A stretch of DNA of 64,000 nt from [Actinomadura] parvosata subsp. kistnae (GCF_900323885.1 NZ_OOHJ01000011.1:248001-312000); one strand, 5' to 3'. Counted from the first letter of the stretch, positions 27,330 to 38,512 are shown. The notes: a model not told the origin generated them from the sequence alone. Numbers and translations are program-made.

Positions 27330-30077
27330 CTAAATTGCCGCCTCGCCCCGCCCGTTCATCCGGTGGGCGAGCGCGGCCGCCTGGCCCCGGCTGGCGACGC
27401 CGAGTTTGGCCAGCACGGCGGAGATGTGGTGGTCGACGGTCTTGGCCGACAGGGACAGCCGGGCGGCGATCTCCGCGTTCGACAGGCCCTCCGCCAGCAG
27501 CGCGAGCACGTCGGCCTGGCGCGGCGTCAGCCCCGCCGCGTTCGCGGCCGTGGCCCGCCTCGGCCCGCGGGGGATCCGCGTGAATCCGCGCCTGCGCAGC
27601 TCGCCGCGCAACCACTGGGCGGCCCGCGCGGCGCCGAGCCCGTCAAGGGTGCGCAGCGCCTCGATAGGCGCGCCCTGCTCGCCCAGTGCCAGAGCCCAGA
27701 GGCGGGTGTAGCGGGCACCGCGCCGCTCCCACTCCGCCGCCGCCGCGGCCCACTCGCCGCCGATCATCATCCGGTACGGCGCCGCCGCGCACGAGGGCGC
27801 CCGCCGTTCACCGCCGGCCAGCCACCGCCGCAGCGCCAGCTCCCCCGCGTAGACGGGGTGCCGCACGGAGACGGCCAGACTGAGCCCGCGACCGGCCTCC
27901 TCACGGGCACCCTCCGCGTCGCCCGACCACAGCAGGTGCTCGCAGCGGGCGGCGGTCACCGGGCCCACCCGCTGCGGCTCGCCGGTGCGCTCGGCCTGCC
28001 CGGCCGCCTCCTCCAGCAGGGCCGCGGCCCCGGCGTCGCCACGGGCCGCCAGGATCCGTCCCCTGGCCAGCAGCGCGGGGAACCTGGCCACCCCGCCCTT
28101 CACCGCGAGGGCCAGCGACGCCTCGGCGTCGGCCAGCGCGCCGTCCCAGTCGCAGCCCTCCACCCGCACCACGGCCCGCACGCCGAGCAGGTACTGAACA
28201 TAGCCGTCGAGGTTGCGGCCGGCGGTGTAGGCCAGGGCCTCTTCGAGCGCGCGGCCGCGACGCCGTACTCGGCGAGCTGGACCGGCCCCGTGGCCAGCAC
28301 GACCAGCGCCCGGGCCGCGTGGTCGGCCAGCCCGGCCGCCTCGGCCCGCTCGTGCGCGGCGCGCAGGGCCGCCGGCGCCCCGCCTTCCCTCGGACGAGGC
28401 GGGCCGTGCTCACGTTGATCTCCGCGTGGACGGAGGCCGCGACGTCCCCGAGCCGGTCGGCGAGCTCCCTGGCCCGCTCGCCCCACGCCACGGCCTCGTC
28501 GAGGTGGTGCGCGGCCATGTGGAGCTGAGACTGGTTGCTGTAGGCCATGGCGAGCTGCGGGTCGCCGTCCTCCAGCACGGTGACCAGCCGCGCCGCCGCC
28601 TCCCACGCCTGCTCCCGGCGGCCCGCCCACCAGGCCAGGCGGGAGATCCAGCGCAGGTTCTCGCCGACCGGGCCCGCCCGCCCCTCCGCCTCCCGCAGCT
28701 CCAGCGCCGCCTGCCGGGCGCGCAGCGCCTCCTCGGCGAGCCCCGCCAGGTACGCCTGCTCCGCGTACGCCTCCAGCAGCTCCGCCCGCCGCTCGGCGGG
28801 CAGGCCGCCCGCGTGCTCCACCGCGGCCCGGTAGTGCGCCGCCGCCTCCCGGTGCGCCCCCTGCCTGGCCGCCCCGATGCCGGCCAGCTGCCCGTAACGC
28901 AGGACGGCGGCCTCGTCGCGGGCGTTCAGCGCGTGGTGCACCAGCCGGCCCGGATCGACCCCGGGCGTCCGCGCGAGAACGCCCAGCACCCGGCGGTGCG
29001 CGGCCGCCCGCCGGGCCGGCGACAGCGACTCCTCCACGGCGCTGCGCAACAGCTCGTGACGGAAGGCCACCCCGTCACCGGACGGCACCAGCACCCCCGC
29101 GTCGACGCACGTCTCGACCAGGTCCGCGGCTCCCGCCACGACGGCCGCGTCCGCCCTGGTCGGCAGCACGGACACCAGCCTGGCCAGCTCCCTGGCCGGC
29201 TCCGGCAGGGAGCACAGCCGGTCGAGGATGAGGTCCTGCACCGTGGCCGGCACCGCCGGGCCCTCGCTGGCGAGCAGCTCCGTCACCAGCAACGGGTTCC
29301 CGCCGGTCAGCCGGTGCACGGTCGCCGGGTCGCGGCCCGCCCGGCGTACCAGCTCCGTCACGCACCCGTACGAGAGCGGCCGCAGCCGCACGCGCCGGAC
29401 GATCGCGCTCGGCAGGGCGGCCAGCGCCCCGCGGATCGGATGCTCCGCCCCCACCTCGTCATCCCGGTACGTCACCACCAGCAGCGCCGGCAGCCGGCCG
29501 ATCCGCCGCCCCAGCCACACCAGCCAGTCGAGCGTGGCCTCGTCGGCCCAGTGCGCGTCCTCCACCACGACCACGGGCGGCACCCGGCGCGTGGGCGCGA
29601 CGGACGCCGACCAGTTCGCCGCCCCGACCAGTTCACCACCGCCGAACCGCCGGCCGCCGCCCGCCCGCCAGCCGCCACCGACCCGCCGACCGCTTCCGGC
29701 CCGCTCATCGCCACCGACCCGCGGGTTGCGCCGGCCAGTTCCACCGGCGCGCCGGTGGCGCCGGACAGCTCCTCCAGAGAGGCCGCGAAGATCTCCTCCT
29801 GCGCCGCACCCGCCCCCAGCCGCTCCGCCAGGACACCGCCCGTCTGGCGGCCGATGTCGTGCAGCGGCCCCAGGGCGCGCGGGGTGACGAGCCGGTCGCA
29901 GCCGCCCCACAACACCCGCGCCCGCGCCCCGCACCGCCGCGCGAACTCGTTGACCAGCACCGACTTGCCGATGCCCGCCTCCCCGGCCACCACCGCCACC
30001 CGGCCGCCGCCGCGCGCGCACTCGCCGAGCAGGCCGTCGAGGAGTTCGAGCGTCGCGGAACGCTCCCACAGCTCCAC
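27330..30077 (-). CDS. LuxR-family large ATP-binding regulator (LAL), three apparent frameshifts
   Basis: About 916 residues once three breaks are bridged. The N-terminal AAA/STAND ATPase has Walker A AGEAGIGKSVLVNEFA near residue 35 and Walker B VVVVEDAHWADEATLDWL. A TPR-like helical region follows (HREAAAHYRAAVEHAGGLP, AMAYSNQSQLHMAAHHLDEAV). The C-terminus is a LuxR/GerE HTH (LTPRQADVLALLAEGLSNAEIAARLSLSAKTVDHHI). Breaks lie near 29610, 28385 and 28260; each is explained by one missing base. A Gly/Arg-rich insertion precedes Walker B. LAL proteins are ligand- or signal-responsive activators; the target is unknown. ATG 30077 starts MELWERSATLELLDGLL, the usual family start. Confidence 0.8.
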
Positions 30078-30140
30078 GCCCCCGATCGTAGACCCGGCGG
30101 ACCCGCGTTCCAGGGCTCTTCCCGGGAGGCCAGGCTTTGG

Positions 30141-30797
30141 TCAGGAGGCCGGGGTGACCAATCCCGCGTCGTAGGCGGCGATGACGAGATGAACCCGATC
30201 GCGGGCACCCAGCTTCGCCAGCAGGCTGGCGATGTGAGCCTTGGCGGTGCCGTGGCTGATGTGCAGGTGCGCCGCGATCTCCGCGTTCGACAGCCCCCGA
30301 CCGGCCAGAGTCAGCACCTCTCGCTCACGCGCCGTGACACCGGCGAGCTCACGCGGACGCGGACGCGGCTCGGGCCGCCCCGCGAACTCCTCGATGAGCC
30401 GCCGCGTCACGCCGGGCGCGAGCAGGGCGTCCCCGGCGGCGACGACGTGAACGGCGGCCAGAATGTCCTCCAGCGCCATGTCCTTCACCAGGAAACCACT
30501 CGCCCCCGCCCGCAACGACGCGTAGACGTTGGCGTCTTCGTCGAACGTGGTCAGCATGATCACACGGGTGGCCGGGGACTCGGCGGTGACGGCCCGGGTG
30601 GCCTCGATGCCGTCCATGGCAGGCATCCGGATGTCCATCACCACGACGTCGGGCCTGAGCCGCCTCACGAGTTGCACGGCCTCGGCTCCCGTCCCCGCCT
30701 CCCCCGCCACCTCGATGCCGGGGTCGGTGTCGATCACCATGCGCAGACCGGCACGGATCAGAGGCTGATCGTCGGCCAGGACGACACGAACGGTCAC
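30141..30797 (-). CDS. NarL/FixJ-type response regulator
   Basis: 218 residues. The receiver domain has the acidic pair VVLADDQ, phospho-acceptor Asp in VVVMDIRMPAMDG, and the Lys in GFLVKDM. The C-terminal LuxR HTH is LTAREREVLTLAGRGLSNAEIAAHLHISHGTAKAH-like. The GTG start overlaps the stop of the histidine kinase gene (GTGA), so kinase and regulator are translationally coupled. The divergent ABC exporter (32126-33924) is the likely target, as in many actinomycete two-component/ABC modules. Confidence 0.92.
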   Translation of the reverse strand: MTVRVVLADDQPLIRAGLRMVIDTDPGIEVAGEAGTGAEAVQLVRRLRPDVVVMDIRMPAMDGIEATRAVTAESPATRVIMLTTFDEDANVYASLRAGASGFLVKDMALEDILAAVHVVAAGDALLAPGVTRRLIEEFAGRPEPRPRPRELAGVTAREREVLTLAGRGLSNAEIAAHLHISHGTAKAHIASLLAKLGARDRVHLVIAAYDAGLVTPAS

Positions 30798-32029
30798 CGT
30801 ACCTCCACGCGGGTGGCCGCGAGGGGAAGAGTGACGGTGACCCGCCAGCCACCCTCGGGACGGGGACCCGCGGCGAGCCGGCCGTTCAGCAGAGCAACCC
30901 GCTCCCGCATACCGACGAGCCCGTAACCACCGGACGGGGCGGGGGCCGTCGGGGCGCGACCGTCGTCGGTGATGTCGATACGAAGCTCGCCGGGCGCATG
31001 GTCGAGGACGATCGAGCAGTGGCCGGCGGCGGCGTGCCGTACGACGTTCGTCAGCGACTCCTGGACGACGCGGAAGGCGCACCGATCGACGGCGGGGGGC
31101 AGGACCTGCGGATGCCCCTTGCGGTGCACCTCCACGTGGACGCCCGCGGCCGTGACCGTCGCCGCGAGCCGATCGAGATCCGCCAACCCCGCCTCCACAC
31201 CACCGGCTCCTGTGCCCGTGACGGCGGGGTCGCGGAGTGGGCCGAGGAGGTGGCGCAGGCCCTGGAGGGTCTGTCTTCCCGTCGACTCGATCGCGCTCAG
31301 TGCGGCTCGCGCCTGGTCCGGGCGGCTGTCGATCACCCGGGCGCCCGCTCCCGCCTGGATGGCGATGACGCCGATGCTGTGCGCGACCGTGTCGTGCACC
31401 TCCCGGGCGATGCGCAGCCGTTCGGCGGTGAGCGCCTGGTGCTCGGCGTGCGCGCGCAGAGCCGCGCCGTACTCGCGTCGCTGCCGCAGCACCGTGCCCG
31501 CCGTCCAGGCGACCGCGACACCCGCCGCCAGCAGCGCCGACAGCGCGAGGAACCCAGGCGCGAGCACGCGCAGCCCCTCGGCCAGCAGGGACGCGTGCCA
31601 GGCCGCTTGCTGGGCGACCAGCGTGGCGGTCGCGGCGAGCAGGCCGGTGCGGTGGGGGCGGGTGGCCGTGACGAAGCAGAGCAGCAGGTCGGACGCGGGC
31701 AGCAGCGGCCAGGCCCGTTCGGCGGGCTGCCCGAGCACCACCGCCGCCAACGTCTCGGCCAGCAGCACCGCCAGCACCGCGCCCGGCCGCCGCCTGGCCC
31801 ACACCAGGGGGAGCGCCATGGCGGCGGCGAAGGCCAGGTGCGGCAGGCCCACCGGGAGCAGGCTCTCCTGCTCGGCCAGGGTGACGGCGTACAGGAGCGG
31901 CACGCACGCGATGACGGCCGCCCAGGTGAGCGCCGCCCGCGCGGCCGCCGGCAGGCGCAGGGTCAGGGGTGGTCCGGGCCGTTCGTCACGCACCCCGCCG
32001 ATCGTAGTCATCCCCCTGCTCACAGGCAT
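30794..32029 (-). CDS. HisKA_3-type sensor histidine kinase
   Basis: About 411 residues. Five or so hydrophobic helices fill residues 30 to 170 with no extracellular domain, so the membrane region itself may be the sensor. The dimerisation/phosphoacceptor motif REVHDTVAHSIGVIAIQAG gives the phospho-His, and the ATPase part has VVQESLTNVVRHA (N box) and GGYGLVGMRERVALL (G box). Starts at 32029 and 32011 are possible; neither has a well-spaced ribosome site. It phosphorylates the coupled regulator downstream and is divergent from the ABC exporter genes. Confidence 0.9.
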   Translation of the reverse strand: MPVSRGMTTIGGVRDERPGPPLTLRLPAAARAALTWAAVIACVPLLYAVTLAEQESLLPVGLPHLAFAAAMALPLVWARRRPGAVLAVLLAETLAAVVLGQPAERAWPLLPASDLLLCFVTATRPHRTGLLAATATLVAQQAAWHASLLAEGLRVLAPGFLALSALLAAGVAVAWTAGTVLRQRREYGAALRAHAEHQALTAERLRIAREVHDTVAHSIGVIAIQAGAGARVIDSRPDQARAALSAIESTGRQTLQGLRHLLGPLRDPAVTGTGAGGVEAGLADLDRLAATVTAAGVHVEVHRKGHPQVLPPAVDRCAFRVVQESLTNVVRHAAAGHCSIVLDHAPGELRIDITDDGRAPTAPAPSGGYGLVGMRERVALLNGRLAAGPRPEGGWRVTVTLPLAATRVEVR

Positions 32030-32125
32030 CGGCCCACGGGCCTAGGCCCCCAGGCCACCCCGCCCGTACGGAAACGGGCCCGTGGCCCGATGTCTCGGGG
32101 GCTCGTGCGCGCCACCGTTGGTCGG

Positions 32126-33124
32126 GTGATCGAAGTGAACGGATTGACCAAGCGATACGGCGAGGTGACGGCGGTGAACGGGCTGACGTTCACGGTGCGG
32201 CCCGGTCTGGTCACCGGGTTCCTCGGGCCGAACGGTGCGGGTAAGAGCACCACCCTGCGCATGATCCTCGGGCTGAACCGTCCCACCAGCGGCAGCGCCA
32301 CCATCGGCGGCCGGCCGTTCGTGCGGCACCGGGCGGGGCTGCGGCATGCGGGCGCGCTGCTGGACGCCGGTGACGTGCACGGGGGGCGCAGTGCGGCGGC
32401 GCACCTGTGGGCGCTGGCGCGCGGCAACGGTCTCCCGCGCCGGCGGGTGGGTGAGGTGTTGCGGGAGGTCGGGCTGGAGGGGGTGGCGCGGCGCCGGGTG
32501 GGCGGGTTCTCGCTCGGGATGCGGCAGCGGCTCGGCATCGCCGCGGCGCTGCTGGGTGATCCGCCGGTGCTGCTGTTCGACGAACCGGTCAACGGGCTGG
32601 ACCCCGAGGGGGTGCGCTGGGTGCGCGGGCTGTTCCGGCGGCTGGCGGCGGAGGGGCGGACGGTGCTGGTCTCCAGCCACCTGATGAGCGAGATGGAGCA
32701 CACCGCCGACCGGCTCGTGGTCATCGGGCGCGGGGAGCTGATCGCCGATGAGAGTGTGGCCGAGTTCGCCGCGCGTGGCACCGGTGCGTCGGTCATCGTG
32801 CGCACTCCCGACCCCGCCGAGCTCGCCGCCGTCCTCGTCGAGGCGGGCGCCCACGTGCGGCATGACCGCGCCGGTGCCGGTGCCGGTGTCCTGACCGTCA
32901 CCGGGCTGAGCGCCGACCGCGTCGGCGAGCTGGCGTTCGAGCGGCGGATCCCGCTGTACGAGCTCGCGCCGCGTGCCGCCTCGCTGGAGCAGGCGTTCAT
33001 GGAGCTGACCGCCGCCCACGCCGACCACCGCACCGGTGCGCTCAAGGCCGGCGGACAGGCGGGATGGCGCGACGACGGCTCGTCGGCCGCCTCGCGGAGC
33101 GGGGCCCGGAAGGAGGGCGTGTGA
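32126..33124 (+). CDS. ABC exporter ATP-binding protein (DrrA-like)
   Basis: 332 residues with Walker A GPNGAGKSTTLRMI, signature FSLGMRQRLGIA (a common exporter variant of LSGGQ), Walker B VLLFDEPVNGLDPEG, and switch His SSHLMSEM. The C-terminal extension with ELAPRAASLEQAFMELT is typical of ABC-2 transporters for drugs or lipids. The GTG at 32126 is the chosen start (IEVNGLTKRYGEV). The stop overlaps the start of the permease gene. Divergent from a sensor kinase/regulator pair that probably controls it. Confidence 0.9.
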   Translation: MIEVNGLTKRYGEVTAVNGLTFTVRPGLVTGFLGPNGAGKSTTLRMILGLNRPTSGSATIGGRPFVRHRAGLRHAGALLDAGDVHGGRSAAAHLWALARGNGLPRRRVGEVLREVGLEGVARRRVGGFSLGMRQRLGIAAALLGDPPVLLFDEPVNGLDPEGVRWVRGLFRRLAAEGRTVLVSSHLMSEMEHTADRLVVIGRGELIADESVAEFAARGTGASVIVRTPDPAELAAVLVEAGAHVRHDRAGAGAGVLTVTGLSADRVGELAFERRIPLYELAPRAASLEQAFMELTAAHADHRTGALKAGGQAGWRDDGSSAASRSGARKEGV

Positions 33125-33924
33125 TGGCGGGGGGCGGGCGTTTCGGTGACCTGCTCGCCGCCGAGTGGATCAAGCTCTGGTCGCTGCGCTCCACCCGCTG
33201 GCTGTTCGGGCTGGGGATGCCGGCCGTCGTCGCCTTCGCCGCCCAGAGCAGTCTGGACGCCTATCGCGCCTGGCCGGGGTTCACGGCGATGGAGAAGGCC
33301 AGGTTCACCTCGCTGGCGGAGGCGTTCAGCGGGCTCACCGCCACCATGGTCATGATCGGTGCGGGCACCGTGGGTGCGCTGGCGATCGTCGGCGAGTATG
33401 CCACCGGGCTCATCCGCACCACCCTGGTCGCCGTTCCCGCTCGTCATCGCGTCGTGGCCGCCAAGCTGGCCGTCGTGGGCGTCGTCACGCTGGTGGCCGG
33501 CGGGCTGGTGTCGGCGGCCACGTTCGGGGTGAGCCAGGCGATCCTGTCCGGGCGCGGCTTGACCGTCTCGGTCGGGGATCCGGACGTGGTGCGGGTGCTG
33601 GCCGCCAACGCGCTGCTCGCGCCGGTGTCGGCGCTGGCCGGGATGGGGATCGGGGCGCTGGTGCGGCACACCGCCGGGGCCGTGGTGACCGTGTGCGGGG
33701 TGCTGGTGGTCGTGCCGATGTTCCTGCAGCCGACCGTCCACCAGTGGCTGAACGACCTGTACGCGCTGGTCCCCTTCTACGTCTGGCGCACCTGCCTGGG
33801 CCTGCCGCAGGTGCGTGACGACCCGGCGTTGCCCACGGTGGCCGGCTCGTGGGCCGTTCTCGCCGCGTGGCCGCCGGCCGCCGCCGTCCTGGCCTTGCTC
33901 GTCGTACGGCACCGCGATGTCTGA
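33124..33924 (+). CDS. ABC-2 type permease
   Basis: 266 residues with about six hydrophobic helices. It begins with AAEWIKLWSLRSTRWLFGLG, the conserved ABC-2 N-terminus, followed by GALAIVGEYATGLIRTTLVAVPARHRV, the typical coupling region. The ATG overlaps the ATPase stop (TGATG); a GTG one codon earlier is equally possible. It forms the membrane part of the exporter with the preceding ATPase. The substrate is unknown. Confidence 0.88.
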   Translation: MAGGGRFGDLLAAEWIKLWSLRSTRWLFGLGMPAVVAFAAQSSLDAYRAWPGFTAMEKARFTSLAEAFSGLTATMVMIGAGTVGALAIVGEYATGLIRTTLVAVPARHRVVAAKLAVVGVVTLVAGGLVSAATFGVSQAILSGRGLTVSVGDPDVVRVLAANALLAPVSALAGMGIGALVRHTAGAVVTVCGVLVVVPMFLQPTVHQWLNDLYALVPFYVWRTCLGLPQVRDDPALPTVAGSWAVLAAWPPAAAVLALLVVRHRDV

Positions 33925-33940
33925 TCTCCGAAGGAGCCCC

Positions 33941-35113
33941 ATGATGCCGATCCGGCACCTGCTCGCCGTCTGTCTCGCGTTCGCCCCGGCGGCCTGCGCC
34001 GCGACGGGCACCGCCGCCATCACGGCCACAGCCACGGCCACAGCCACAGCCACAGCCACGGCCCCGGCCGCGCTCCGGCTGGAGCTGCCCCGGCCCACCG
34101 GTCCCCACCCGGTCGGGCGCGACGTCCTGTACCTGGTCGACAAGAGCCGGAAGGATCCGTGGGTCCCGGCCTCGGGCCCGCGCCGGCTCATGGTCTCGAT
34201 GTACTACCCGGCCCGCTCCGCCACCGGCGCCGCCGTCCCGTACCTGGATCAGGAGGAGGCCGCGTCCCTCATCCGGCGGAAGGCGCCCGGCAGCGGCCTG
34301 CCGGCGCAGGTGATCAGCGGCATCCGCACCCACGCCCGCGCCGGGGCGCCCCCGGAGGGCGGCCGGCACCCGCTGGTCGTGCTCTCCCCCGGCCTGGGCC
34401 TGCCGCGCGCGAGTCTCACCTCCCTGAGCGAGGATCTGGCCAGCCGCGGTTACGTCGTCGCGGCGGTGGATCACGCCTACGAGTCCTCCGGCACGACGTT
34501 CCCGGGAGTCGGCCTGCTCACCTGCGCGCCCCTGTGCGACCAGCCGAAACCTCCCGAGGGCGGCAAGGCGGCCATCACGAGGAGCCGGGCGGCGGACCTC
34601 GCGTTCGTCCTCGACCGGCTCACCGGACGTCATCCCGCCTGGGGCCGGGCCGCCCTGATCGACCGCAGGCGCATCGGCGTGGCGGGCCACTCGCTCGGCG
34701 GTGACGCCGCCTCGGCGACCATGCTGGCCGACCGGCGGATCAAGGCGGGCGTCAACCTCGACGGCACCGTCAACGTCGCCCTCCCCGCGACCGGCCTCGG
34801 CGACCGCGCGTTCCTGCTGATGGGCAGCCAGAGCGAGCACAGCCCCGGCCGGGACCGCACCTGGGACGACACCTGGCGGGCCCTGCGCGGCTGGAAGCGC
34901 TGGCTGACCGTGGCGGGCGCCGAGCACGACAGCTTCACCGACCTGGCCGTCCCGAAGAGCGCGGCCGGCCTGTCGTCACCCGGCACGATCGCCGCGGGCC
35001 GCGCGGTGGAGCTCACCCGCACGTACGTGGCGGCCTTCTACGACCGGCACCTCAGGAACGGCAGGCAGCCGCTGCCCGCCGATCCCGAGGTCACGTTCCA
35101 CGGTGGTAGGTGA
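33941..35113 (+). CDS. PAF-acetylhydrolase-like esterase lipoprotein
   Basis: 390 residues. A signal peptide (IRHLLAVCLAFAPAAC) ends in a lipobox-like Cys, followed by an Ala-Thr dipeptide run from a hexamer repeat. The alpha/beta hydrolase core has an oxyanion-region LVVLSPGLGLPR, nucleophile elbow GHSLGG, an Asp in VNLDGT and a likely catalytic His in AEHDSFTD, fitting the platelet-activating-factor acetylhydrolase/lipase family. AAGGAG precedes tandem ATGs at 33941/33944. The last 23 bases overlap the convergent WD40 gene. A surface-anchored short-chain esterase is likely. Confidence 0.85.
   Translation: MMPIRHLLAVCLAFAPAACAATGTAAITATATATATATATAPAALRLELPRPTGPHPVGRDVLYLVDKSRKDPWVPASGPRRLMVSMYYPARSATGAAVPYLDQEEAASLIRRKAPGSGLPAQVISGIRTHARAGAPPEGGRHPLVVLSPGLGLPRASLTSLSEDLASRGYVVAAVDHAYESSGTTFPGVGLLTCAPLCDQPKPPEGGKAAITRSRAADLAFVLDRLTGRHPAWGRAALIDRRRIGVAGHSLGGDAASATMLADRRIKAGVNLDGTVNVALPATGLGDRAFLLMGSQSEHSPGRDRTWDDTWRALRGWKRWLTVAGAEHDSFTDLAVPKSAAGLSSPGTIAAGRAVELTRTYVAAFYDRHLRNGRQPLPADPEVTFHGGR
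34021..34069. repeat. Hexamer (CCACAG/CCACGG) microsatellite
   Basis: About eight copies of a 6-bp unit just after the lipobox of the esterase gene encode a run of Ala-Thr dipeptides, probably a flexible linker. Confidence 0.85.
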
Positions 35114-38100
35114 AGGCGAACAGTCCCGCGTCGCCGGCCGCGTACAGGGCCGAGCCGTCGGGGTGCCACACGCAGCCGTGCAGCTCGCCGTCCACGACGA
35201 TCCCGCACTCCGTCGCGTACGCGGCGACGTCCCAGACGCGCAGGCAGCCGGGGCGGGCGGCGGTGGCCAGGCGGGTGCCGTCCGGGGAGAAGGCGAGGCC
35301 GGACACCCAGTCGTCCGGCCCGAGCCGGGCCGTGCGCGCCCCCGCCAGGTCGAACAGCTCGACCGGGCCGCCGATGGTGCCCACCGCCACGAGGCCGCCG
35401 CCGGGGGCGACGGCCAGCGCCTCGACCAGGCTGCCGGTCTCCGCGAGCCGGCCCAGCGGGCGGCCGTCCCTGGTCCAGCGCCGGATCTCGTACCCCGAGG
35501 CGACCGCGAGCCAGGACGAGTCGGGCGCGACGGCCAGCGCGGTCACGTCCTCCTCGTGGGGCTGCAGGGTCGCGTGGAGCTCGCCGTCGCGGGTCAGGAT
35601 GCGGACGGTACGGTCGGCGGCGACGGCCATCCACGTGCCGTCCGGGGAGATCGCCGACGTCGGCTCCATCATGCCCTCGGCGCCCGGCTCCGGGGCCCTG
35701 AGCAGGGCGCCGTCCGGGTCGTGCAGCCGGATGCCGCCCTCCGGGTCCACGCCCAGCACGTACGCGCCGTCGGGGGCGACGGCCACGCTGCGCAGCCATT
35801 CCCTGGGGCCGCGGGCGCGGACGGTCCCGTCCGGGTTCCACAGGGTCAGGCCGGACAGGCCGACGGTGGCCACGTAGGAGCCGTCGCCGGCGATCGCGAC
35901 GCCGCGCAGGTCGTGGTGGGCGGGCGGCTCGGTGGGGCCGGTCCGCACGGCCGCGTCCACGTCCCAGACGCGGACCGTGCGGTCGCCGCTCGCCGAGACC
36001 AGGAGGCCGCCGTCCGGGGTGAACGCCAGGCCGGTGATCGTGTCGGTGTGGCCGTTCAGGCGGGCCAGGACGGTTCCGTCCACGTCCAGGACGGCGATGT
36101 CGTCGTCGTAGGTGGAGACGGCCAGGCGGCGCCCGCCGGGGGCGATGGCCAGGCCGGTGCCGTGGGTGAAGACGGTGTGCGACTCGGCGCGCCGGGTGCC
36201 GTCGGCGTTCAGCAGGCGGACGGTGCCGTGCCGGCTGAGCAGCGCCAGCCACTCCCCGGAGGGGGCGACGGCCACCGCATCGGCGCCGTTGTCCCCACTC
36301 ACCTGCCCGCCCTCGCCACCAAGATCCCCCTCATCGCCACCGAGACCTGCCTCCTCCTCGGGCCAGATCGCCTCGACGGTCAGGCGGCGGGTCCCGTCCG
36401 CGTTCCACAGCTCGGTGGTCTCCGGCCCGGTCGCGGCCAGCCACGTCCCGTCCGGTGCGATCGCCACCGCTTCGTACGCCTCCCAGGCGTCCTCAGGCGT
36501 GCCGCGGGGCGTGCCGTCGGCGGAGAAGAAGTGCAGGAAGCCGTCCCCGCCGGCGACCCCCCACGTCCCGTCCGGCGCGATGGCGACCGTCTCGGGCGGC
36601 CCCGGCAGGTCGTCGAGGACGGCGCGCTGCCGCCCGTCCGGCTCCCACAGCCGGACGGTGCGGTCCCAGCTCGCGGTGGCCAGCCACGTGCCGTCGGGCG
36701 CGACGGCCACGGATGTGACCGCGCTCTCGTGCCCGACCAGCCCACGGAGAGGGGTGTCGTCCAGGTGCCGGCGCGCCACCTGCCCGTGGTCCCCGGCGGC
36801 GGCCACCCAGGCGCCGTCCGGTGACATGGCCAGGCCGGTCATCCGGGCGGAGCCGGTGCGGTGCGTACGAAGGAGCGCCTGGTGCGGCAGGTCCGGCGGC
36901 GTCCCGCGATGCTCCAGCCACGGCGACCCCCGTTCGATGAGCCACCGCCGCAGGTCCGCGCCCAGGCCGGGTGCCGCGTGGAGGCGGGCGGCGAGCGTGG
37001 GCAGCACGCCGACGCCCAGCTCGCGCGCGCTCTCCAGCAGGTGCGACGAGCCCGCCAGGACACGCGCGACAGAGGCGGCGGCGCCGCCGGCCCGGTCCAG
37101 GTCCTCCAGGGCGGCCTCGACGCCGGAGTGGTGGATGCGGGAGGCCAGCCAGGTCACGTCGCGGACCAGCTCCCGCACCGCGTCCTCGTCGCCCGCCTCC
37201 GCGTGCAGCCGGACGGCGTTGCGCAGCATCCACTCCCCCGTGCCGGGCAGGTCGGCCCAGCCTTCGGGGTGTCGCCGGGGTCGGCCTCGGTCAGGGCGCG
37301 GCGGGCCCGCTGGAGGCCGTCCGCGCCGAGGAGTTCCCGCACCCGCTCGGCGACCGCGTCCGCCAGCCCGAGCACGGGCTGGTCGGTGCGCCGCCGTACC
37401 AGGCTCAGCCCTTCCAGCCGGGCGATGAGCGCGCCGATCTGCCCGCCCGTCACGCCTCCGCCGGAGCTCCACAGAAGCGCGGCCACCCCGATGGGGATGC
37501 CCTCGTCGTGGTCGAACAGGCCGAGCTGGAGGAACCGCGTGGCGGCGGCCGGGTCCACGGTGCGCAGCCAGCCGAGCGCGTGGTCCACGAGCGCGCCGAT
37601 CAGGCGGGCCCTGGAGGCGGGGACGGCCAGGTCCACGGGCCCGGGCAGCCCGGCGGCCAGGCGGGCGGCGGCCTCGGTGGCCGGCTCGCCGGTGACGACC
37701 TGGCTGACGATGAGCCCGTGCGCCATGGTGAGGGCGAGCGGCCATCCGCCGGTCAGCTCCGCCAGCCGGGCGGCCGTGCCGGCGTCCAGGGCGGGCAGGT
37801 CGCGGCGCAGCAACGCCAGGCTCTCGTCAGGCGGCATCGGCCCGACCCGCACGGTGGCCGCGAACGGCAGCTCCTCCCCGGCGGCCCGCGCCGTGACCAG
37901 CCACGTGCACCCCGGCACCGCGAACGCCAGCGGCACCACCTGCCCCGCGTGCCGCAGCCCGTCCACGACCATCAGCCGCGGCCCCGGCCGGAAAATCTGC
38001 TCGCGCAGCAGCTCGCCGACGGCCTCGTCGTCGTTGGCGGCGCCGACGAGGTCGCTCAGCTCCAGGTGCGAGTACAGCTCGACGTCCTCCCCATGCAGCC

Positions 38101-38377
38101 GGTCGAGGACCTCGGTGAACTCGGCGGCGCGGTCCTCGACGTGCGTGCCGCCGGCGTTCAGCCAGCCGACGCCCCCGGGGAAGCGCTCGTCCACCTCGGG
38201 ACGGCGCAGCGCCGCCGCCACGACGGCGGTCACCCCCAGCCCCTCGACGCCGTCCACCGAGGGCACCACGACGATCAGCCCGCTCTCCTGCCTGGTCAGC
38301 GCGGACACGACGCGGTCCACGTCGTCCTGCCGCCCGATCCATCCGTCGATGCCCGCGATCGCCCCGGCCTGCCCCAT
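35091..38377 (-). CDS. STAND-like NTPase fused to WD40 propeller, apparent frameshift
   Basis: About 1,095 residues after bridging. The N-terminal half resembles a NACHT/NB-ARC module: GWIGRQDDVDRVVSAL, a P-loop position (VVVPSVDGVEGLGVTAVV) that lacks the expected Gly-Lys-Thr, a Walker B-like RLMVVDGLRH, and GGWPLALTMAHGL as in plant and bacterial STAND proteins. From about residue 480 there are a dozen or more WD40-like repeats (AVAPDGTWLATASWDRTVRLW and variants). The frame breaks at the G run 37266-37269; one added base restores DTPEGWADLPGTGEW. ATG 38377 has AGAGGGA upstream. Such proteins sense partners or invaders in bacteria; the role here is unknown. Confidence 0.8.
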
Positions 38378-38512
38378 GTACGTGTCCCTCTCCCGCACCG
38401 TCCTGGTTGATCAACGAAGGGACGGGGTGCCAAAGTTCGCGGCAGGGCGGACGCTTCGCAAAACCCTGAAGCGTGCCGGGCCGCCCGCCGGCCGCGGCTA
38501 GCCTGGCCTGCC

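Noticed and set aside
28100..30069. Separate genes for the LuxR fragments
   Set aside because: The fragments line up in order as one ATPase-TPR-LuxR protein and each junction is repaired by adding a single base.
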